Source: Myxacorys californica WJT36-NPBG1
GTDB taxonomy: Bacteria > Cyanobacteriota > Cyanobacteriia > Leptolyngbyales > Leptolyngbyaceae
Assembly (NCBI GenBank): GCA_019359315.1
Contig: JAHHHO010000020.1
Coordinates: 1 to 64,000 of the forward strand
Length of the DNA: 64,000 nt
Reading direction: 5' to 3'
Position numbers and translations under genes: made by a program. Of this stretch, positions 9,765-19,411 are shown one piece after another. Position 1 is the first letter of the stretch. Every line of letters starts with the position of its first letter. The notes under the pieces were generated by a model. That model had not been told where the DNA came from. It worked only from the letters and a program-made list of their open reading frames with translations, and made no database searches.

Positions 9765-10241
9765 CTAGTGTCCTGCACCAGCCGGAAAAACAATAAATCG
9801 CTCTGTCGCCTCAATGCGTTTGCCGTTGTGAAATAGCTCCTCGTGACGGTTGGTGTTGAGCGTCACCGTAACGCTGTGAGGACCTGTCGGCAGCTTGTCT
9901 AAGTAATACCAAGCTCCGTACAGCCGAGTCAGTTTCTTCCCATTCACGTAGAGGTGAGCGTGACCTTCATTCACGCTGCTGGTCTGGTTGACCTGCTCTG
10001 GAGCAAACCTGAAATTCTCTGCCTTGACCTGCACATTCCAGCCTCCCATTGGGTCGGGAGCAACCTTCAAATCAACGGCTGGAACAGCGCTTCCTGTCGG
10101 GATTTCTAGCTTACCGTGGGCATGAGTAGGGGTCGAAGAGTGAGAGGGGTTTGGAGAATGCATCTCATCGGCTTTGGCTCCACTGGAAATTAGGATGCTA
10201 AGAACTGCGCTAATCGCACTGCCAAAAATTCTATGGTTCAT
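9765..10241 (-). CDS. Exported protein of unknown function, possibly copper linked
   Basis: A signal peptide (residues 1-24, cleavage after GAKA) is followed by a His-rich stretch (HSPNPSHSSTPTHAHGK) and a beta-rich domain with GHAHLYVNGKKLTRLYGAW and LPTGPHSVTVTLNTNRHEEL. The domain looks like an immunoglobulin-like or DUF4399-like fold. It lies divergently next to a BlaI/membrane-protease pair related to the copper-responsive PetR/PetP pair of Synechocystis. Together with its His content, this suggests a periplasmic metal-related role, which is inference only. Confidence 0.6.
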   Translation of the reverse strand: MNHRIFGSAISAVLSILISSGAKADEMHSPNPSHSSTPTHAHGKLEIPTGSAVPAVDLKVAPDPMGGWNVQVKAENFRFAPEQVNQTSSVNEGHAHLYVNGKKLTRLYGAWYYLDKLPTGPHSVTVTLNTNRHEELFHNGKRIEATERFIVFPAGAGH

Positions 10242-10409
10242 TACTTGAGTTAAATCGACGGATGACTTCTCTATACTGTCGCTCCTGAATTTTGTTCGCC
10301 AAACGACACTCTGTAGAACTTCTTAAAACGTGTTTATGGCGATCCTTTGGAGCTTGGCAACGCCAATCGCTTTCCTTTACTCTAGAAACAGCTTGTTTTT
10401 ATCATCGCT

Positions 10410-10829
10410 ATGGCTCCTCTTCCCGAACACCGCCCAAAACATCTCTCCCTCGGCCCGCTTGAGGCTGAAATTCTGAACATTATTTGGGAACTCGAAGCGG
10501 TCACTGTGAAAGATGTCCACGATCGCATTTTGAATGATCCCGATCGCGAGTTGGCCTATACGTCGGTGACAACTGTTCTCAATCGCTTGACGGCGAAGGG
10601 ATGGCTGGTGTGCGACAAACAAAATCGCTCCTTTACCTGGAAGGCTCGAATTTCTCAGGCAGAAGCAAGAGCCTTGCACGCCTACGAACAGCTAAACCAG
10701 TTTCTCGCAGTGGGCAATGCCGATGTTGTAGCCGCCTTTGCCGATAGTTTGGATCAAGCCAGCGTCGAACAACTCGACGCGATCGCGCAACGTCTTAAAG
10801 CCGTCCGCCAAGCCAGGGAGGAGAAGTAA
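10410..10829 (+). CDS. BlaI/MecI/CopY family repressor (PetR-like)
   Basis: A 139-residue winged-helix repressor. LSLGPLEAEILNIIWELEAVTVKDVHDRI and the recognition segment AYTSVTTVLNRLTAKGWL are typical of BlaI. The C-terminal helices form the dimerisation and cleavage region. It overlaps by one base (TAATG) with the membrane metalloprotease gene, so the two are translationally coupled. The order repressor-protease matches the Synechocystis slr0240/slr0241 (petR/petP) pair, in which the protease controls the repressor of the plastocyanin/cytochrome c6 switch. Equivalence is inferred from this arrangement. Confidence 0.85.
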   Translation: MAPLPEHRPKHLSLGPLEAEILNIIWELEAVTVKDVHDRILNDPDRELAYTSVTTVLNRLTAKGWLVCDKQNRSFTWKARISQAEARALHAYEQLNQFLAVGNADVVAAFADSLDQASVEQLDAIAQRLKAVRQAREEK

Positions 10830-11671
10830 TGCATCTAGTCTTGTTGATCGTGACGTTAAGTGTTGCCCTCTCCGTTCGCCTGATGTGGAATCCTGTCGCT
10901 GATGGATGGAGCCAGCGATGGAATCGAACGCTGGGAGCGTTTTTGTTTTCGCCGTTGCTGGTTGGAGTAAGCGCGATCGCTATTTTATGGATGGGGCCGA
11001 AAGGACAGATGGTGCGCTGGTGGGAAGGCTGGGGCAGCTATGGCGTCGCGATCGGCTTTTTAGGAATTGGTTTCGTGTTGGCGATTCAATTAGGCAGTGA
11101 CGCCCTGCGATCGGCTCGTCGCGTCCAACAGTTGCCTCAACAAGACCTTGGTGGAACTGCCGCTCGATTGCTGGATCAGTCCGCGCCCTTTGTCGCTCAA
11201 ATCGGCTTTTGGAACCCGGAGTTAGTGATTAGCCAGGGACTACTAGAAACGCTGGAGCCAGGCCATTTAGAAGTTGTCTTGAGACATGAAGAAGCCCACG
11301 CCTATTACCGAGATACGTTCTGGTTCTTTTGGTTAGGCTGGTTGCGTCGGTTAACCGCTTGGTTGCCACAGACTGATGCGCTTTGGCAAGAATTGTTGAT
11401 GCTGCGAGAATTGCGTGCGGATCGGTGGGCAGCACAGCGGGGTGATCCATTACTGTTGGCAGAAGCGCTGCTATCTGTTGTGAGTGCCTCTCAAATGGAG
11501 TCTGACCAACTGTGCGCAGCATTTAGCAGTGCGGTTGTCAAGAACCGTCTAGCTGAGCGGATCGATGCCTTGCTCGATCCCTCAGAACCCCTTCCTGAAA
11601 CCAATTCAGGATCTTGGTTGTGGTTGCTGCTTGTGGTCTTGCCTCTTGCGATCGTACCCTTTCATGCATGA
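10829..11671 (+). CDS. M56-type membrane metalloprotease (BlaR1/PetP-like)
   Basis: A 280-residue membrane protein with N-terminal helices (LVLLIVTLSVALSV, FLFSPLLVGVSAIAILWM, GVAIGFLGIGFVLAI), a cytoplasmic zinc protease segment with HEEAH at about residue 152, a downstream glutamate in ELRADRWA, and a C-terminal membrane helix. It lacks the large extracellular penicillin sensor of BlaR1. The substrate is presumably the repressor encoded immediately upstream. Confidence 0.85.
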   Translation: MHLVLLIVTLSVALSVRLMWNPVADGWSQRWNRTLGAFLFSPLLVGVSAIAILWMGPKGQMVRWWEGWGSYGVAIGFLGIGFVLAIQLGSDALRSARRVQQLPQQDLGGTAARLLDQSAPFVAQIGFWNPELVISQGLLETLEPGHLEVVLRHEEAHAYYRDTFWFFWLGWLRRLTAWLPQTDALWQELLMLRELRADRWAAQRGDPLLLAEALLSVVSASQMESDQLCAAFSSAVVKNRLAERIDALLDPSEPLPETNSGSWLWLLLVVLPLAIVPFHA

Positions 11672-11740
11672 TACGATTTGCCTCAATAACTCGTACTGAG
11701 CCGCACAGACGCGATCGAAAATTATAGAATCAAACTTTTT

Positions 11741-11766
11741 TAGGGATTGGCTTTCGCCAATCCCTA
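11741..11766. terminator. Hairpin between convergent genes
   Basis: Perfect 10-bp stem TAGGGATTGG / CCAATCCCTA with loop CTTTCG, between the converging protease and GlsB genes. The tail after it on the plus strand is only weakly U-rich (TCGAATTTAAT), so termination strength is uncertain. Confidence 0.6.
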
Positions 11767-11785
11767 TCGAATTTAATGGCATTAA

Positions 11786-12049
11786 TTAAACGGAGTGCGT
11801 GACCAAGCCCCATAGGAAAATTGCGACCATTGCACTCAAAATGGCGACAACCAGACCGGGAACGCCGGGTAACGTGTTCAACGCGATCGTGCCTGTAACC
11901 AAAAGCGTGACAACGCTTCCGCCCAAGAATGCACCCACGACACCAAGCAGCATGGTGTTAACGATTCCGCCGCCTTGGTCTCCAGGATAAAGTAGCTTCG
12001 CGATCCCGCCTGCTACGATACCTAAAATTGCCCAAGCAATAATATTCAT
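11786..12049 (-). CDS. GlsB/YeaQ/YmgE family small membrane protein
   Basis: An 87-residue protein with three hydrophobic helices and conserved glycines: IIAWAILGIVAGGIAKLLYPG, NTMLLGVVGAFLGGSVV and VVAILSAMVAIFLWGLV. This is the transglycosylase-associated (Transgly_assoc) family, which is linked to stress responses and is of unknown biochemistry. It is located in the cytoplasmic membrane. No operon partners. Confidence 0.88.
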   Translation of the reverse strand: MNIIAWAILGIVAGGIAKLLYPGDQGGGIVNTMLLGVVGAFLGGSVVTLLVTGTIALNTLPGVPGLVVAILSAMVAIFLWGLVTHSV

Positions 12050-12491
12050 AGTTCAGTCTCCCAGTTTAGTTAGCGATTTGCTCAACTGTGGATAACCTGA
12101 TCGATCAGCCATACAAACTGTGAGCAAGCCTAATTGTCGGTCGTAGTATATAGCTTGGTCTTATTATTTTCAAGCGATAATCAAACTACTGTAATGACTC
12201 CATCTTCTACGTGATAGGTCTAAAATTTTAAGTAGCATTCTTTATATGAATGCGGTGATATTAAACCTACTTTTTTCTGTGCTTCAGATTTCTCTACCTT
12301 CCACCCCATTCCTTTTCTCGGTTGCGTTTTCCGCCCTTTTCTCAGACGGTTTTCCTCCCTAGTTGGTCCCGCTCCCACTCATTAAAGTGAATACATAACT
12401 ACAAAAAAGTTTACGAGTGAGACTCACTCTGAACTCCTTCGTCTGACTCGGCAATTTGCTCAGCAGACATAGCATAGTGGAGAACGCCCCG
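12050..12491. other. Long leader between glsB-like gene and clpC
   Basis: About 440 bases that must hold both divergent promoters. It is pyrimidine-rich on the plus strand from 12280 to 12370. A dyad GAGTGA-GAC-TCACTC lies at 12415-12429, about 60 bases before clpC, and is a possible operator. I see no open frame with a ribosome site and no RNA gene. Confidence 0.4.
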
Positions 12492-14939
12492 ATGTTTGAA
12501 TACTTCACAGACCAAGCGATCGCTACAGTCATGTACGCCCAAGAAGAAGCACGCCGACTGCGGCAAAATTCTGTGGGTACAGAAGCGGTCTTGCTTGGAT
12601 TACTGAAACAAACGGATACGGTAGCGGCGTCGATTCTGAAAGAATTTGGTGTAACGCTCGACATCGCCCGTGCCGAAGTTGAAAAGATTGTAGGTCGAGG
12701 GACTGGATCGACACTAGCGGAACTTCCCTTCACGCCGAAAGGTAAGCAAGTTCTCGAACAGGCGCTTCAAGCGGCTCGTCTTTCAGGAGAGCAATATGTG
12801 CGTCCGCGTCATCTATTAGCGGCATTAGCGCAAGACAATCAAGGGGTTGCAGCCAAGGTGTTGACGACGCTAGGGGTAGATTTAGCCGCCCTGCACGCTC
12901 AAATGATGCAGTCAGCTTCAGAACCTGCTGTGGTTGGTGGTAGTGCTGCTGCTCAGCGCGTTCAACGGATGCCCACGCTGGACGAGTTTGGTACGAATTT
13001 GACTCGAAGGGCATCAGAGGGCAAGCTTGACCCAGTTGTCGGCCGTGCTAAAGAAATTGAGCGTGTGGTGCAAATTCTTGGTCGTCGCTCGAAGAATAAT
13101 CCGGTGTTAGTAGGTGAACCAGGGGTTGGTAAGACTGCGATCGCAGAAGGATTAGCCCAGCGCATTTACGCTCAGGATGTGCCCGATTTGCTCTATGACA
13201 AGCAGGTGATCCAGCTTGATATGGGTAGCTTACTGGCAGGCACTCGCTTCCGAGGCGACTTCGAGGAGCGCATGAAGAACATCCTTGAAGAAGTGCAGCA
13301 GTCCGGCAACGTAATTCTGGTGATCGACGAGATTCATACCCTCGTTGGTGCAGGCGGCAATGAAGGTGGCATGGATGCAGCAAACTTGATGAAGCCTGCA
13401 TTGGCACGCGGAGCGATTCAGTGTCTTGGTGCGACCACGCTCGATGAGTATCGTCAGCACATTGAGCGTGATGCGGCTCTAGAGCGACGATTCCAGCCAG
13501 TAATGGTGGGTGAACCCACAGTCGAAGAGACGATCGAGATTCTGAAAGGACTGCGCGATCGCTACGAGCAACATCACCAGCTCACGATTAGCAATGCAGC
13601 GGTTGAGGCAGCCGCTATTCTGGCCGATCGCTACATTACCGACCGATTCATGCCTGACAAAGCGATCGATTTGATCGACGAAGCAGGCTCTATGGTTCGA
13701 TTAAGAAACACCAATCCTGCGATTAAGGTCTTGAAGAAGCAGTTGCGGCAAGTCACGAAAGACAAGCAAGCGGCGGTGATGGCTCAAGACTTTGACAAAG
13801 CAGGGCAACTCCGCGATCAAGAACTGGCATTAGAAGCTCAGCTTTCGGGTGGTCAAACTCCATCCACCGCCTCTGGCATCACTCCGGTTGTGGGCGAAGA
13901 AGACATCGCGCAAGTGGTTTCGTCTTGGACAGGAGTTCCGGTGAGCAAGCTTACCGAGTCTGAGTCTGCAATGTTGCTGCACTTAGACCAGCGCTTGCAT
14001 CAGCGCGTGATCGGACAGGATGAAGCTGTGGTTGCGGTGGCACGATCGATCAAGCGATCGCGAGTGGGCTTAAGCAATCCGAATCGCCCGATCGCCAGCT
14101 TTATCTTCTCTGGCCCGACTGGAGTGGGTAAGACTGAGCTTGCCAAAGCGCTGGCTGAAGCGGTGTTTGGTTCTGACTCGGCAATGATTCGTCTCGACAT
14201 GTCTGAGTTTATGGAGTCGCACACCGTTTCCAAGCTGATCGGTTCGCCTCCTGGCTACATTGGCTATGACGAAGGCGGTCAGCTAACCGAAGCCGTTCGC
14301 CGCAATCCGTACACGGTGCTGCTCTTCGATGAGATCGAGAAGGCTCACCCTGATGTGTTTAACATGTTGCTGCAATTGCTTGAAGACGGGCGTTTGACCG
14401 ATTCCAAAGGTCGAACTGTTAGCTTCAAAAACACCTTACTAATCATGACCTCGAACTTAGGCTCGAAGGTGATTGAGAAGGGAGGCGCAGGCTTGGGCTT
14501 TGAGATGTCGTCCGAGTCGTCTGAAGCGGTAGCATACAGTCGGATTCGCAATCAGGTGAACGATGAACTGAAGAACTACTTCCGTCCAGAGTTTCTCAAC
14601 CGGATTGACGAGACTATCGTTTTCCATCAGTTGAACCGCGACGAAGTGACGCAGATTGCAGATCTTATGATTGCAGAAGCTGCCCGACGGATTGGAGAGC
14701 AAGGCATTACCTTACAGGTGAGAGATCGCTTCAAAGAGCGGGTCGCGTCCGAAGGGTACAATCCGAGCTACGGAGCGCGTCCGTTGCGTCGTGCGATCGC
14801 TCGTCTACTCGAAGATAGCCTTGCAGAAGCCTTCCTCGCAGGTCGAATCCAAGCTGGAGACACGGCGATCGTTGAGGTGGATGAGGATGGTCAAATCCAA
14901 GTCAGACGCGAGCAGCCCAAAGTCGCAATGACAGTTTAA
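12492..14939 (+). CDS. clpC: Clp protease ATP-binding subunit ClpC (divergent paralogue)
   Basis: An AAA+ unfoldase that feeds ClpP. It has two Clp-N repeats (about residues 1-140), AAA-1 with Walker A GEPGVGKT (208-215), a UVR-type segment ([22 protein letters not shown]), and AAA-2 with GPTGVGKT. The start [22 protein letters not shown] aligns with ordinary ClpC starts, so I use ATG 12492 rather than an in-frame ATG 12 codons upstream. It differs from the canonical cyanobacterial ClpC (MFERFTEKAIKVIML...) throughout the N-domain and in the C-terminal tail ([10 protein letters not shown]), so it is probably a second ClpC. Confidence 0.93.
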   Translation: MFEYFTDQAIATVMYAQEEARRLRQNSVGTEAVLLGLLKQTDTVAASILKEFGVTLDIARAEVEKIVGRGTGSTLAELPFTPKGKQVLEQALQAARLSGEQYVRPRHLLAALAQDNQGVAAKVLTTLGVDLAALHAQMMQSASEPAVVGGSAAAQRVQRMPTLDEFGTNLTRRASEGKLDPVVGRAKEIERVVQILGRRSKNNPVLVGEPGVGKTAIAEGLAQRIYAQDVPDLLYDKQVIQLDMGSLLAGTRFRGDFEERMKNILEEVQQSGNVILVIDEIHTLVGAGGNEGGMDAANLMKPALARGAIQCLGATTLDEYRQHIERDAALERRFQPVMVGEPTVEETIEILKGLRDRYEQHHQLTISNAAVEAAAILADRYITDRFMPDKAIDLIDEAGSMVRLRNTNPAIKVLKKQLRQVTKDKQAAVMAQDFDKAGQLRDQELALEAQLSGGQTPSTASGITPVVGEEDIAQVVSSWTGVPVSKLTESESAMLLHLDQRLHQRVIGQDEAVVAVARSIKRSRVGLSNPNRPIASFIFSGPTGVGKTELAKALAEAVFGSDSAMIRLDMSEFMESHTVSKLIGSPPGYIGYDEGGQLTEAVRRNPYTVLLFDEIEKAHPDVFNMLLQLLEDGRLTDSKGRTVSFKNTLLIMTSNLGSKVIEKGGAGLGFEMSSESSEAVAYSRIRNQVNDELKNYFRPEFLNRIDETIVFHQLNRDEVTQIADLMIAEAARRIGEQGITLQVRDRFKERVASEGYNPSYGARPLRRAIARLLEDSLAEAFLAGRIQAGDTAIVEVDEDGQIQVRREQPKVAMTV

Positions 14940-14970
14940 GTGGCTATTCGATACGACAGATAAGTAAGAC

Positions 14971-15005
14971 AAAGCCGCCCTCTTGAATATCAAGAGGGCG
15001 GCTTT
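14971..15005. terminator. Strong bidirectional terminator after clpC
   Basis: A perfect 16-bp stem (left arm 14971-14986, right arm 14990-15005) with loop ATA. Its outer ends are AAA and TTT, so it can work for both clpC and the convergent gene at 15042. Confidence 0.88.
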
Positions 15006-15041
15006 GCTGTTTAAGCGATCATCAGATTGACGACTGTAATT

Positions 15042-15557
15042 CTATCTGCGACCCAACCACTTTGCTGCGACCGCACCCATCGCCGCACCCACAACAGGAT
15101 TGCTCAGAAACTTCACAAGGACAGGCTGATCGGCTAAGACCTCATGAAAGATATCAGGATGATTGTGATAAGCAAAGCCTGCTAACTTGCCAACATCATC
15201 TGCCGACATCTTACTGCCGTGATGTGATGATAACCCCAGTTGTTGCTCTAAATCTTTCTCGCTCAGCCCCCGTTTTTTGAACTGCTTGAGAAATTCGTGA
15301 GCAACATCATCTCGCTCATTCGGTTTGATTTGAGCGATCGCACGCTGCAATTCAGGTTCCATCTCCGCAGAAGAGACGCGATTGTGGTGAAACGCTCGGC
15401 TAAACAAATTCCGCCGCTCATCCCGAGAAGACCGTTGAGCAAAGTCATCAAAGTTATCATAATTTTCTAAAGAACCAGATTCATCCGGCAGAGATTCTGT
15501 ATTCCCGCCAGCAAGATCGTTCATGATCTGGCGCTTGTACTGATCACTACTAGCCAT
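15042..15557 (-). CDS. Hypothetical protein with glycine-rich hydrophobic C-terminus
   Basis: A 171-residue acidic, soluble-looking protein (DESGSLENYDNFDDFAQR...) with a helical centre and a hydrophobic Gly/Ala end (VVGAAMGAVAAKWLGRR) that may associate with membranes. GLSEKDLEQQLGLSSHHG and KLAGFAYHNHPDIFHEVLADQP suggest a small domain whose name I do not know. A ribosome site (GGAGAAT) precedes the ATG. It may be co-transcribed with the small exported protein upstream (44-base gap). Confidence 0.6.
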   Translation of the reverse strand: MASSDQYKRQIMNDLAGGNTESLPDESGSLENYDNFDDFAQRSSRDERRNLFSRAFHHNRVSSAEMEPELQRAIAQIKPNERDDVAHEFLKQFKKRGLSEKDLEQQLGLSSHHGSKMSADDVGKLAGFAYHNHPDIFHEVLADQPVLVKFLSNPVVGAAMGAVAAKWLGRR

Positions 15558-15600
15558 TGTTTTATTCTCCTAATTTCTACAAACGCTTTAAAACTTATTA

Positions 15601-16038
15601 CTAGCTAGGTTGCTGATACTGAATTTGCTTAGATTGAGTATCATACCGAGCCGTTAGAATCAATTTTTTATCAGGTGCATACACTAATACCGACAGATCT
15701 TGATTCGGGAAGTTCTTATGAAATCCCTGCATCAAAGATTGAGTCAAAGGCTTAACATCGCTAGGGCGAACTTGAGGTGAAATAACAACTCCTAACTTGT
15801 TGTTATCGCGCACATAAGCGTCTTTCAATAATCCTTTAGACGTTTGTACAGCCCAGGTTCCAAAGTCTTGACCTGTGGCAGTATTTCCTCTTGCGATCGA
15901 ACCATAATCGCTGCTAGCAACTGGAGATTTCGTTTGAGGTTCACGAGCAACCGCAGAACTGCACGCTGTCGTAACGGTGAGAATTAGGACCAATGCCAAA
16001 GCCGCTAAAATCCTTCGGCTTCGCTGAAAAAAGCTCAT
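15601..16038 (-). CDS. Small exported protein, possible lipoprotein
   Basis: The N-terminus is a classical signal peptide (RRSRRI-type basic region, then LAALALVLILTVTTACSS). The Cys could be lipidated, but position -3 is Thr rather than Leu, so a type I signal is also possible. The mature part of about 110 residues ends in an alpha/beta segment (DLSVLVYAPDKKLILTARYD). No family is recognised. It precedes the 15042-15557 gene on the same strand. Confidence 0.6.
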   Translation of the reverse strand: MSFFQRSRRILAALALVLILTVTTACSSAVAREPQTKSPVASSDYGSIARGNTATGQDFGTWAVQTSKGLLKDAYVRDNNKLGVVISPQVRPSDVKPLTQSLMQGFHKNFPNQDLSVLVYAPDKKLILTARYDTQSKQIQYQQPS

Positions 16039-16409
16039 AAGCTACCTCCTAAAGACAATGAGTTAAATCACAAAACGAGTTAAACAACAAAACGAGTTGA
16101 ATAACAAAGTTTTAACCAGAAAGGAAAGGTCAATTCGGTGCAATGTTGAGTATAAAATTGCAGCAATTGATACAACTGTGCTTTCTGTTCGAGCATAGGA
16201 AAGCACAGTTTTACGATCATCTCTCAGTAGGAATAAATAACTCTGTTTATTTCTTTTTAAGTAGTTCTATCCAATCAAAAGAGAGACCAAGTTTTGACAC
16301 CCGAAGCGCTAACAAATAAATGGCTTCTTTAACACTAAACATCACAATACTTAATCTACTTTTGTTAAATGTGTTCAACACTTAGAGGTGTCAACTAACA
16401 ACGTTTACA
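16039..16409. other. AT-rich gap without a gene
   Basis: About 370 AT-rich bases between two minus-strand genes. It holds repeated AACAAAACGAGTT-like words (16069-16110) in the leader of the exported protein, and CACAGTT/AACTGTG-type dyads near 16170-16215. No open frame, RNA gene or strong terminator is apparent. Confidence 0.35.
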
Positions 16410-16910
16410 CTATTCGATATGACAGCGCCCTTCTTGCTTACATTCAAGCCGCTGCTGCCGATCAGCAACAACGATCGCAAGACTCGGACGGCGGGTGAGC
16501 GGAAGTCGCCAATCTGCCCAAAGCTCGTAGAGTTTATCCACAATAAAGCCAATTACGGGCAATTTAGTGGCGGCATAGATCCAGCCCATTCCTAAAATGT
16601 CATAAACGCGGCGAAAAACTTCTACATTTTTGACTACTGTTCCGTCTGCAAGCACGGCATGAATTCTTCCCATCGCTGTTTCAAAATCGATTCCACCATT
16701 TGCTTCAGGAGTGTAATCATCGTCTGCAATATCAACAAATTCTACTCGCCCTCGACCCGCATCTCGTTTTCTTAGAAAATTGACTTCTCGCATACATAAG
16801 GGGCATTGTCCGTCATACAGAAGTTTAATTTGCCAAGATGGAACATTGAGCGACTGCCGAGTATCAGAATTGGAAGGTTGAGAAGTTGGGAGCGCCATAT
16901 TGGAAGGCAA
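16410..16910 (-). CDS. DCC family thiol-disulfide oxidoreductase (DUF393)
   Basis: The motif YDGQCPLCMREV after the first beta strand (about residues 32-43) gives the family its DCC name (D-x-x-C-x-x-C). The rest, VEFVDIADDDYTPE and GRIHAVLADGTVVKNVEVFRRVYDILG, fits DUF393 throughout. The proteins have a thioredoxin-like fold and are probably redox-active. The substrate is unknown. The C-terminal QRLECKQEGRCHIE adds two more cysteines, which is unusual. Confidence 0.85.
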   Translation of the reverse strand: MPSNMALPTSQPSNSDTRQSLNVPSWQIKLLYDGQCPLCMREVNFLRKRDAGRGRVEFVDIADDDYTPEANGGIDFETAMGRIHAVLADGTVVKNVEVFRRVYDILGMGWIYAATKLPVIGFIVDKLYELWADWRLPLTRRPSLAIVVADRQQRLECKQEGRCHIE

Positions 16911-17008
16911 CGTTGGACTCTTCTATTGTAAGAAAATGTTAAGTAATAGGTAGAACCGTGAAGACGCGTTTAGCACTCAGCGCAGCTCCGCAGGAATCGC
17001 ACCCATGC

Positions 17009-17833
17009 CTAAATTTTCTTCATTACTTGAACTGCCGAAAAATACTTGGTCTGAATAGTTTCGCCGCATTCTTGCTGTAGCACACTCCTCAGTCCCGCAA
17101 ATAAAGCCGCTTGGTTCTGTGGCTCCAGCGCGATGTAAGGCGACAACGTACTCAAAAGCGCTAAATAATCATCAAGCTCATAAACGATCTCACAGGGCCT
17201 CAGTTCAACTGTTGGCTCACTGAACAAACTAGATGAAATTGCAGCCTCTCCAAACGCGCTAATATTCGATTCGTGCGTTTTTCTGTCCTCATACTTGGCA
17301 AGCGACGGAGCATGAAGCTGATATACCTCTTCTAGGGCTTGGTAAACTTCATAGCTGGGCTGGGGCGGAAAATTCCACAGCAAGATTAGAGACCCATTGT
17401 TTTGCAATGCGGCTGCGGTTTTGGAGTATCGAGTTTCAGCTGAAACCCAGTGCAGCGAGGACGCAGCGAGGATAGCATTAAATCGCTCAGGCTCTAACGT
17501 CCATTCCTCAAACATACAGTTCTGAATCTCGACTTGTGGATACGCTGCACAATTCTGCCCAGCAAATTGACAAGCCTCTTTGCTGGGTTCGAGACAAAGC
17601 ATTGAAAAGCCCAATTGAGCAAATTCGACTGTTGCAATTCCGGGACCGCAGCCGATCTCAAGCAGGGTAGCTGCGGGAGGAAGTTGAGCCAGCTCAACAG
17701 CGCGATCGATAATTTCTCTTGGATAACGGGGGCGCGTTCGATTGTAAGCTTCTGCCGCGCCGCTGTACCAATCTTTTCGTCGCTCTACTGGGTACTCAGC
17801 CGACCAAGGATGAGCGTCTTCAAGCTTTTTCAT
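17009..17833 (-). CDS. SAM-dependent class I methyltransferase
   Basis: A Rossmann-fold methyltransferase. Motif I is LLEIGCGPGIATVEFAQ (about residues 57-73), motif II is LCLEPSKEACQFA, and AILAASSLHWVS is the methyltransferase type 11 motif. The 274-residue length is normal. The N-terminal WYSGAAEAYNRTRPRYP is shared with small-molecule methyltransferases of this type. The substrate cannot be told and neighbours give no pathway. Confidence 0.82.
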   Translation of the reverse strand: MKKLEDAHPWSAEYPVERRKDWYSGAAEAYNRTRPRYPREIIDRAVELAQLPPAATLLEIGCGPGIATVEFAQLGFSMLCLEPSKEACQFAGQNCAAYPQVEIQNCMFEEWTLEPERFNAILAASSLHWVSAETRYSKTAAALQNNGSLILLWNFPPQPSYEVYQALEEVYQLHAPSLAKYEDRKTHESNISAFGEAAISSSLFSEPTVELRPCEIVYELDDYLALLSTLSPYIALEPQNQAALFAGLRSVLQQECGETIQTKYFSAVQVMKKI

Positions 17834-17997
17834 GCCTAACCTATAGAAGATTTAAGCAGATCGTAGGAGATCAGCCACGATTCGGCATCCACCTCAAATT
17901 TGCTTAACCGTTAATCCAAATTTTGCACCCGCCTTAATTAATTGACAATGCACTTAATTAGCAACGCATGAGAGTTGAAGTTGACGCAAGATTGAAG

Positions 17998-19092
17998 TTA
18001 GCCCTTCGAGGCGACCTCAACCGCTTCAACAAATTCATCAAACCACTGCTGATGCGGCATCAATGGTTCTGAACGGTAAGGCGTTTTCGCTGCCAGCTTC
18101 CAGCGTCGCTTTGCGCTGAGGTGAATGTTGTTGTCAAAGAAGTGTTGATCGAACTTCGCGAGGGGATCACCCGGATCAAGCAACTCCCGATGGAGTGTAC
18201 CGGTCAGCTTGAAAATGCCACTAATCTCAGAGTCAAACGCGATCGCATAATTGGGTTTCACGCCTCCTTTTACCAACGTCGGGTTAAACTCTAGTCCTAA
18301 CCCGACCCGATTGGTTTCTTCCATCATCCACTGCAACGCTCCGTCTGATAATCCATGATTGGCGTCGCTACCTCCTCCAACGCAGCCATGAACGCCCGGA
18401 AACCAAACCTGCCGTATGTTGGTCGTCGCACCCTCACTAGGCTGCATTCGAGTCACGTCAAACACCTTCCGACGCTCATCAATCGCGACAGCGTGAAATG
18501 CATGTTGAATCCGTCGATTCAGGCGCGTGTCATGAAACTTGTACTTTGCGTTCAGCCAATTATCAATCGGAAGGAACGGAATCTGATCTGGAACGCCGAG
18601 TTCACCGACGGTATCCCAACAGCCCAGCAGCGTGATCGGGACATTCTCGCCGTAGTCACTACGAAACTGTTTGGCGATCTGATCACTCGGAGCAATTCCG
18701 CGATCGCGGTATATCTCATAAGCTCGCGGAATGTGGCGTATGTTCTGGCGTTTGGGTAATCCAGAGCAGTAGATTAACCCTGCTAAACTCCGAACCGTGT
18801 AGGCTCCTCGGCTATACCCAAACAGATAAATCTCGTCGCCCTCCATGTAGTTGAGAGAGAGAAATCGGTAGGCTTTTTGAATGGTTTGATCAATTCCCCA
18901 GCCGAATGCACCGCCTGTTAGCTTCTCAAAGGGTGAGTCTCCCGTCCCTAAGCCTTCGCTGTAGTAAACCACCTGCGGGACTCCATCTTGAGCGATAGAC
19001 GTGACCGCTTGAGCAATTTTGACGACATTGGTCGGGTAGGGACTAGAGAGTTGCTGCCAAGTTCCATCACAACAAACAACTAGACGTTTCAT
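17998..19092 (-). CDS. DUF2235 alpha/beta hydrolase (Tle1-like)
   Basis: KRLVVCCDGTWQ at the N-terminus and the nucleophile elbow LFGYSRGAYTVRSLAGLI (about residues 105-122) define the DUF2235 family, which includes type VI secretion phospholipase effectors (Tle1). HGCVGGGS and the following conserved aspartate region complete the fold. No secretion-system genes or immunity gene lie nearby and there is no signal peptide, so an intracellular hydrolase of unknown substrate is the cautious reading. Confidence 0.82.
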   Translation of the reverse strand: MKRLVVCCDGTWQQLSSPYPTNVVKIAQAVTSIAQDGVPQVVYYSEGLGTGDSPFEKLTGGAFGWGIDQTIQKAYRFLSLNYMEGDEIYLFGYSRGAYTVRSLAGLIYCSGLPKRQNIRHIPRAYEIYRDRGIAPSDQIAKQFRSDYGENVPITLLGCWDTVGELGVPDQIPFLPIDNWLNAKYKFHDTRLNRRIQHAFHAVAIDERRKVFDVTRMQPSEGATTNIRQVWFPGVHGCVGGGSDANHGLSDGALQWMMEETNRVGLGLEFNPTLVKGGVKPNYAIAFDSEISGIFKLTGTLHRELLDPGDPLAKFDQHFFDNNIHLSAKRRWKLAAKTPYRSEPLMPHQQWFDEFVEAVEVASKG

Positions 19093-19196
19093 ACACGATT
19101 CTCCTCATAGAGCACGACTAGAGGTATCTTTATAAGACCTGTAAAAGCACCTCGCAGATTTTAGACGAGAATGACAAGGTTGAGCCAAAATTTATA

Positions 19197-19308
19197 CCAA
19201 AGTTAGCTGCCAAAGTTAGCTGAACGTTCGATTAATCTCTAATCGTTTCTAGCACAGCCTATCCTTAGTTCACGCTTTGTTCTCATTTCTACACTTGTTC
19301 TCATTTCT
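19197..19308. repeat. Short duplications in the DUF2235-cpdA gap
   Basis: In the 319-base gap 19093-19411, CCAAAGTTAGCTG is perfectly duplicated in tandem (19197-19209, 19210-19222). TTGTTCTCATTTCT occurs twice (19277-19290, 19295-19308). No gene or terminator is seen in the gap. Confidence 0.7.
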
Positions 19309-19411
19309 GCAACCATTGCAGTTCCTAACCTAGATTCATCACTCGCCCAAACTTACTGCTCACATTGGAGGCGCAATCAATTTCACTAAACTTCAGGTCT
19401 TAATTGCTAAA

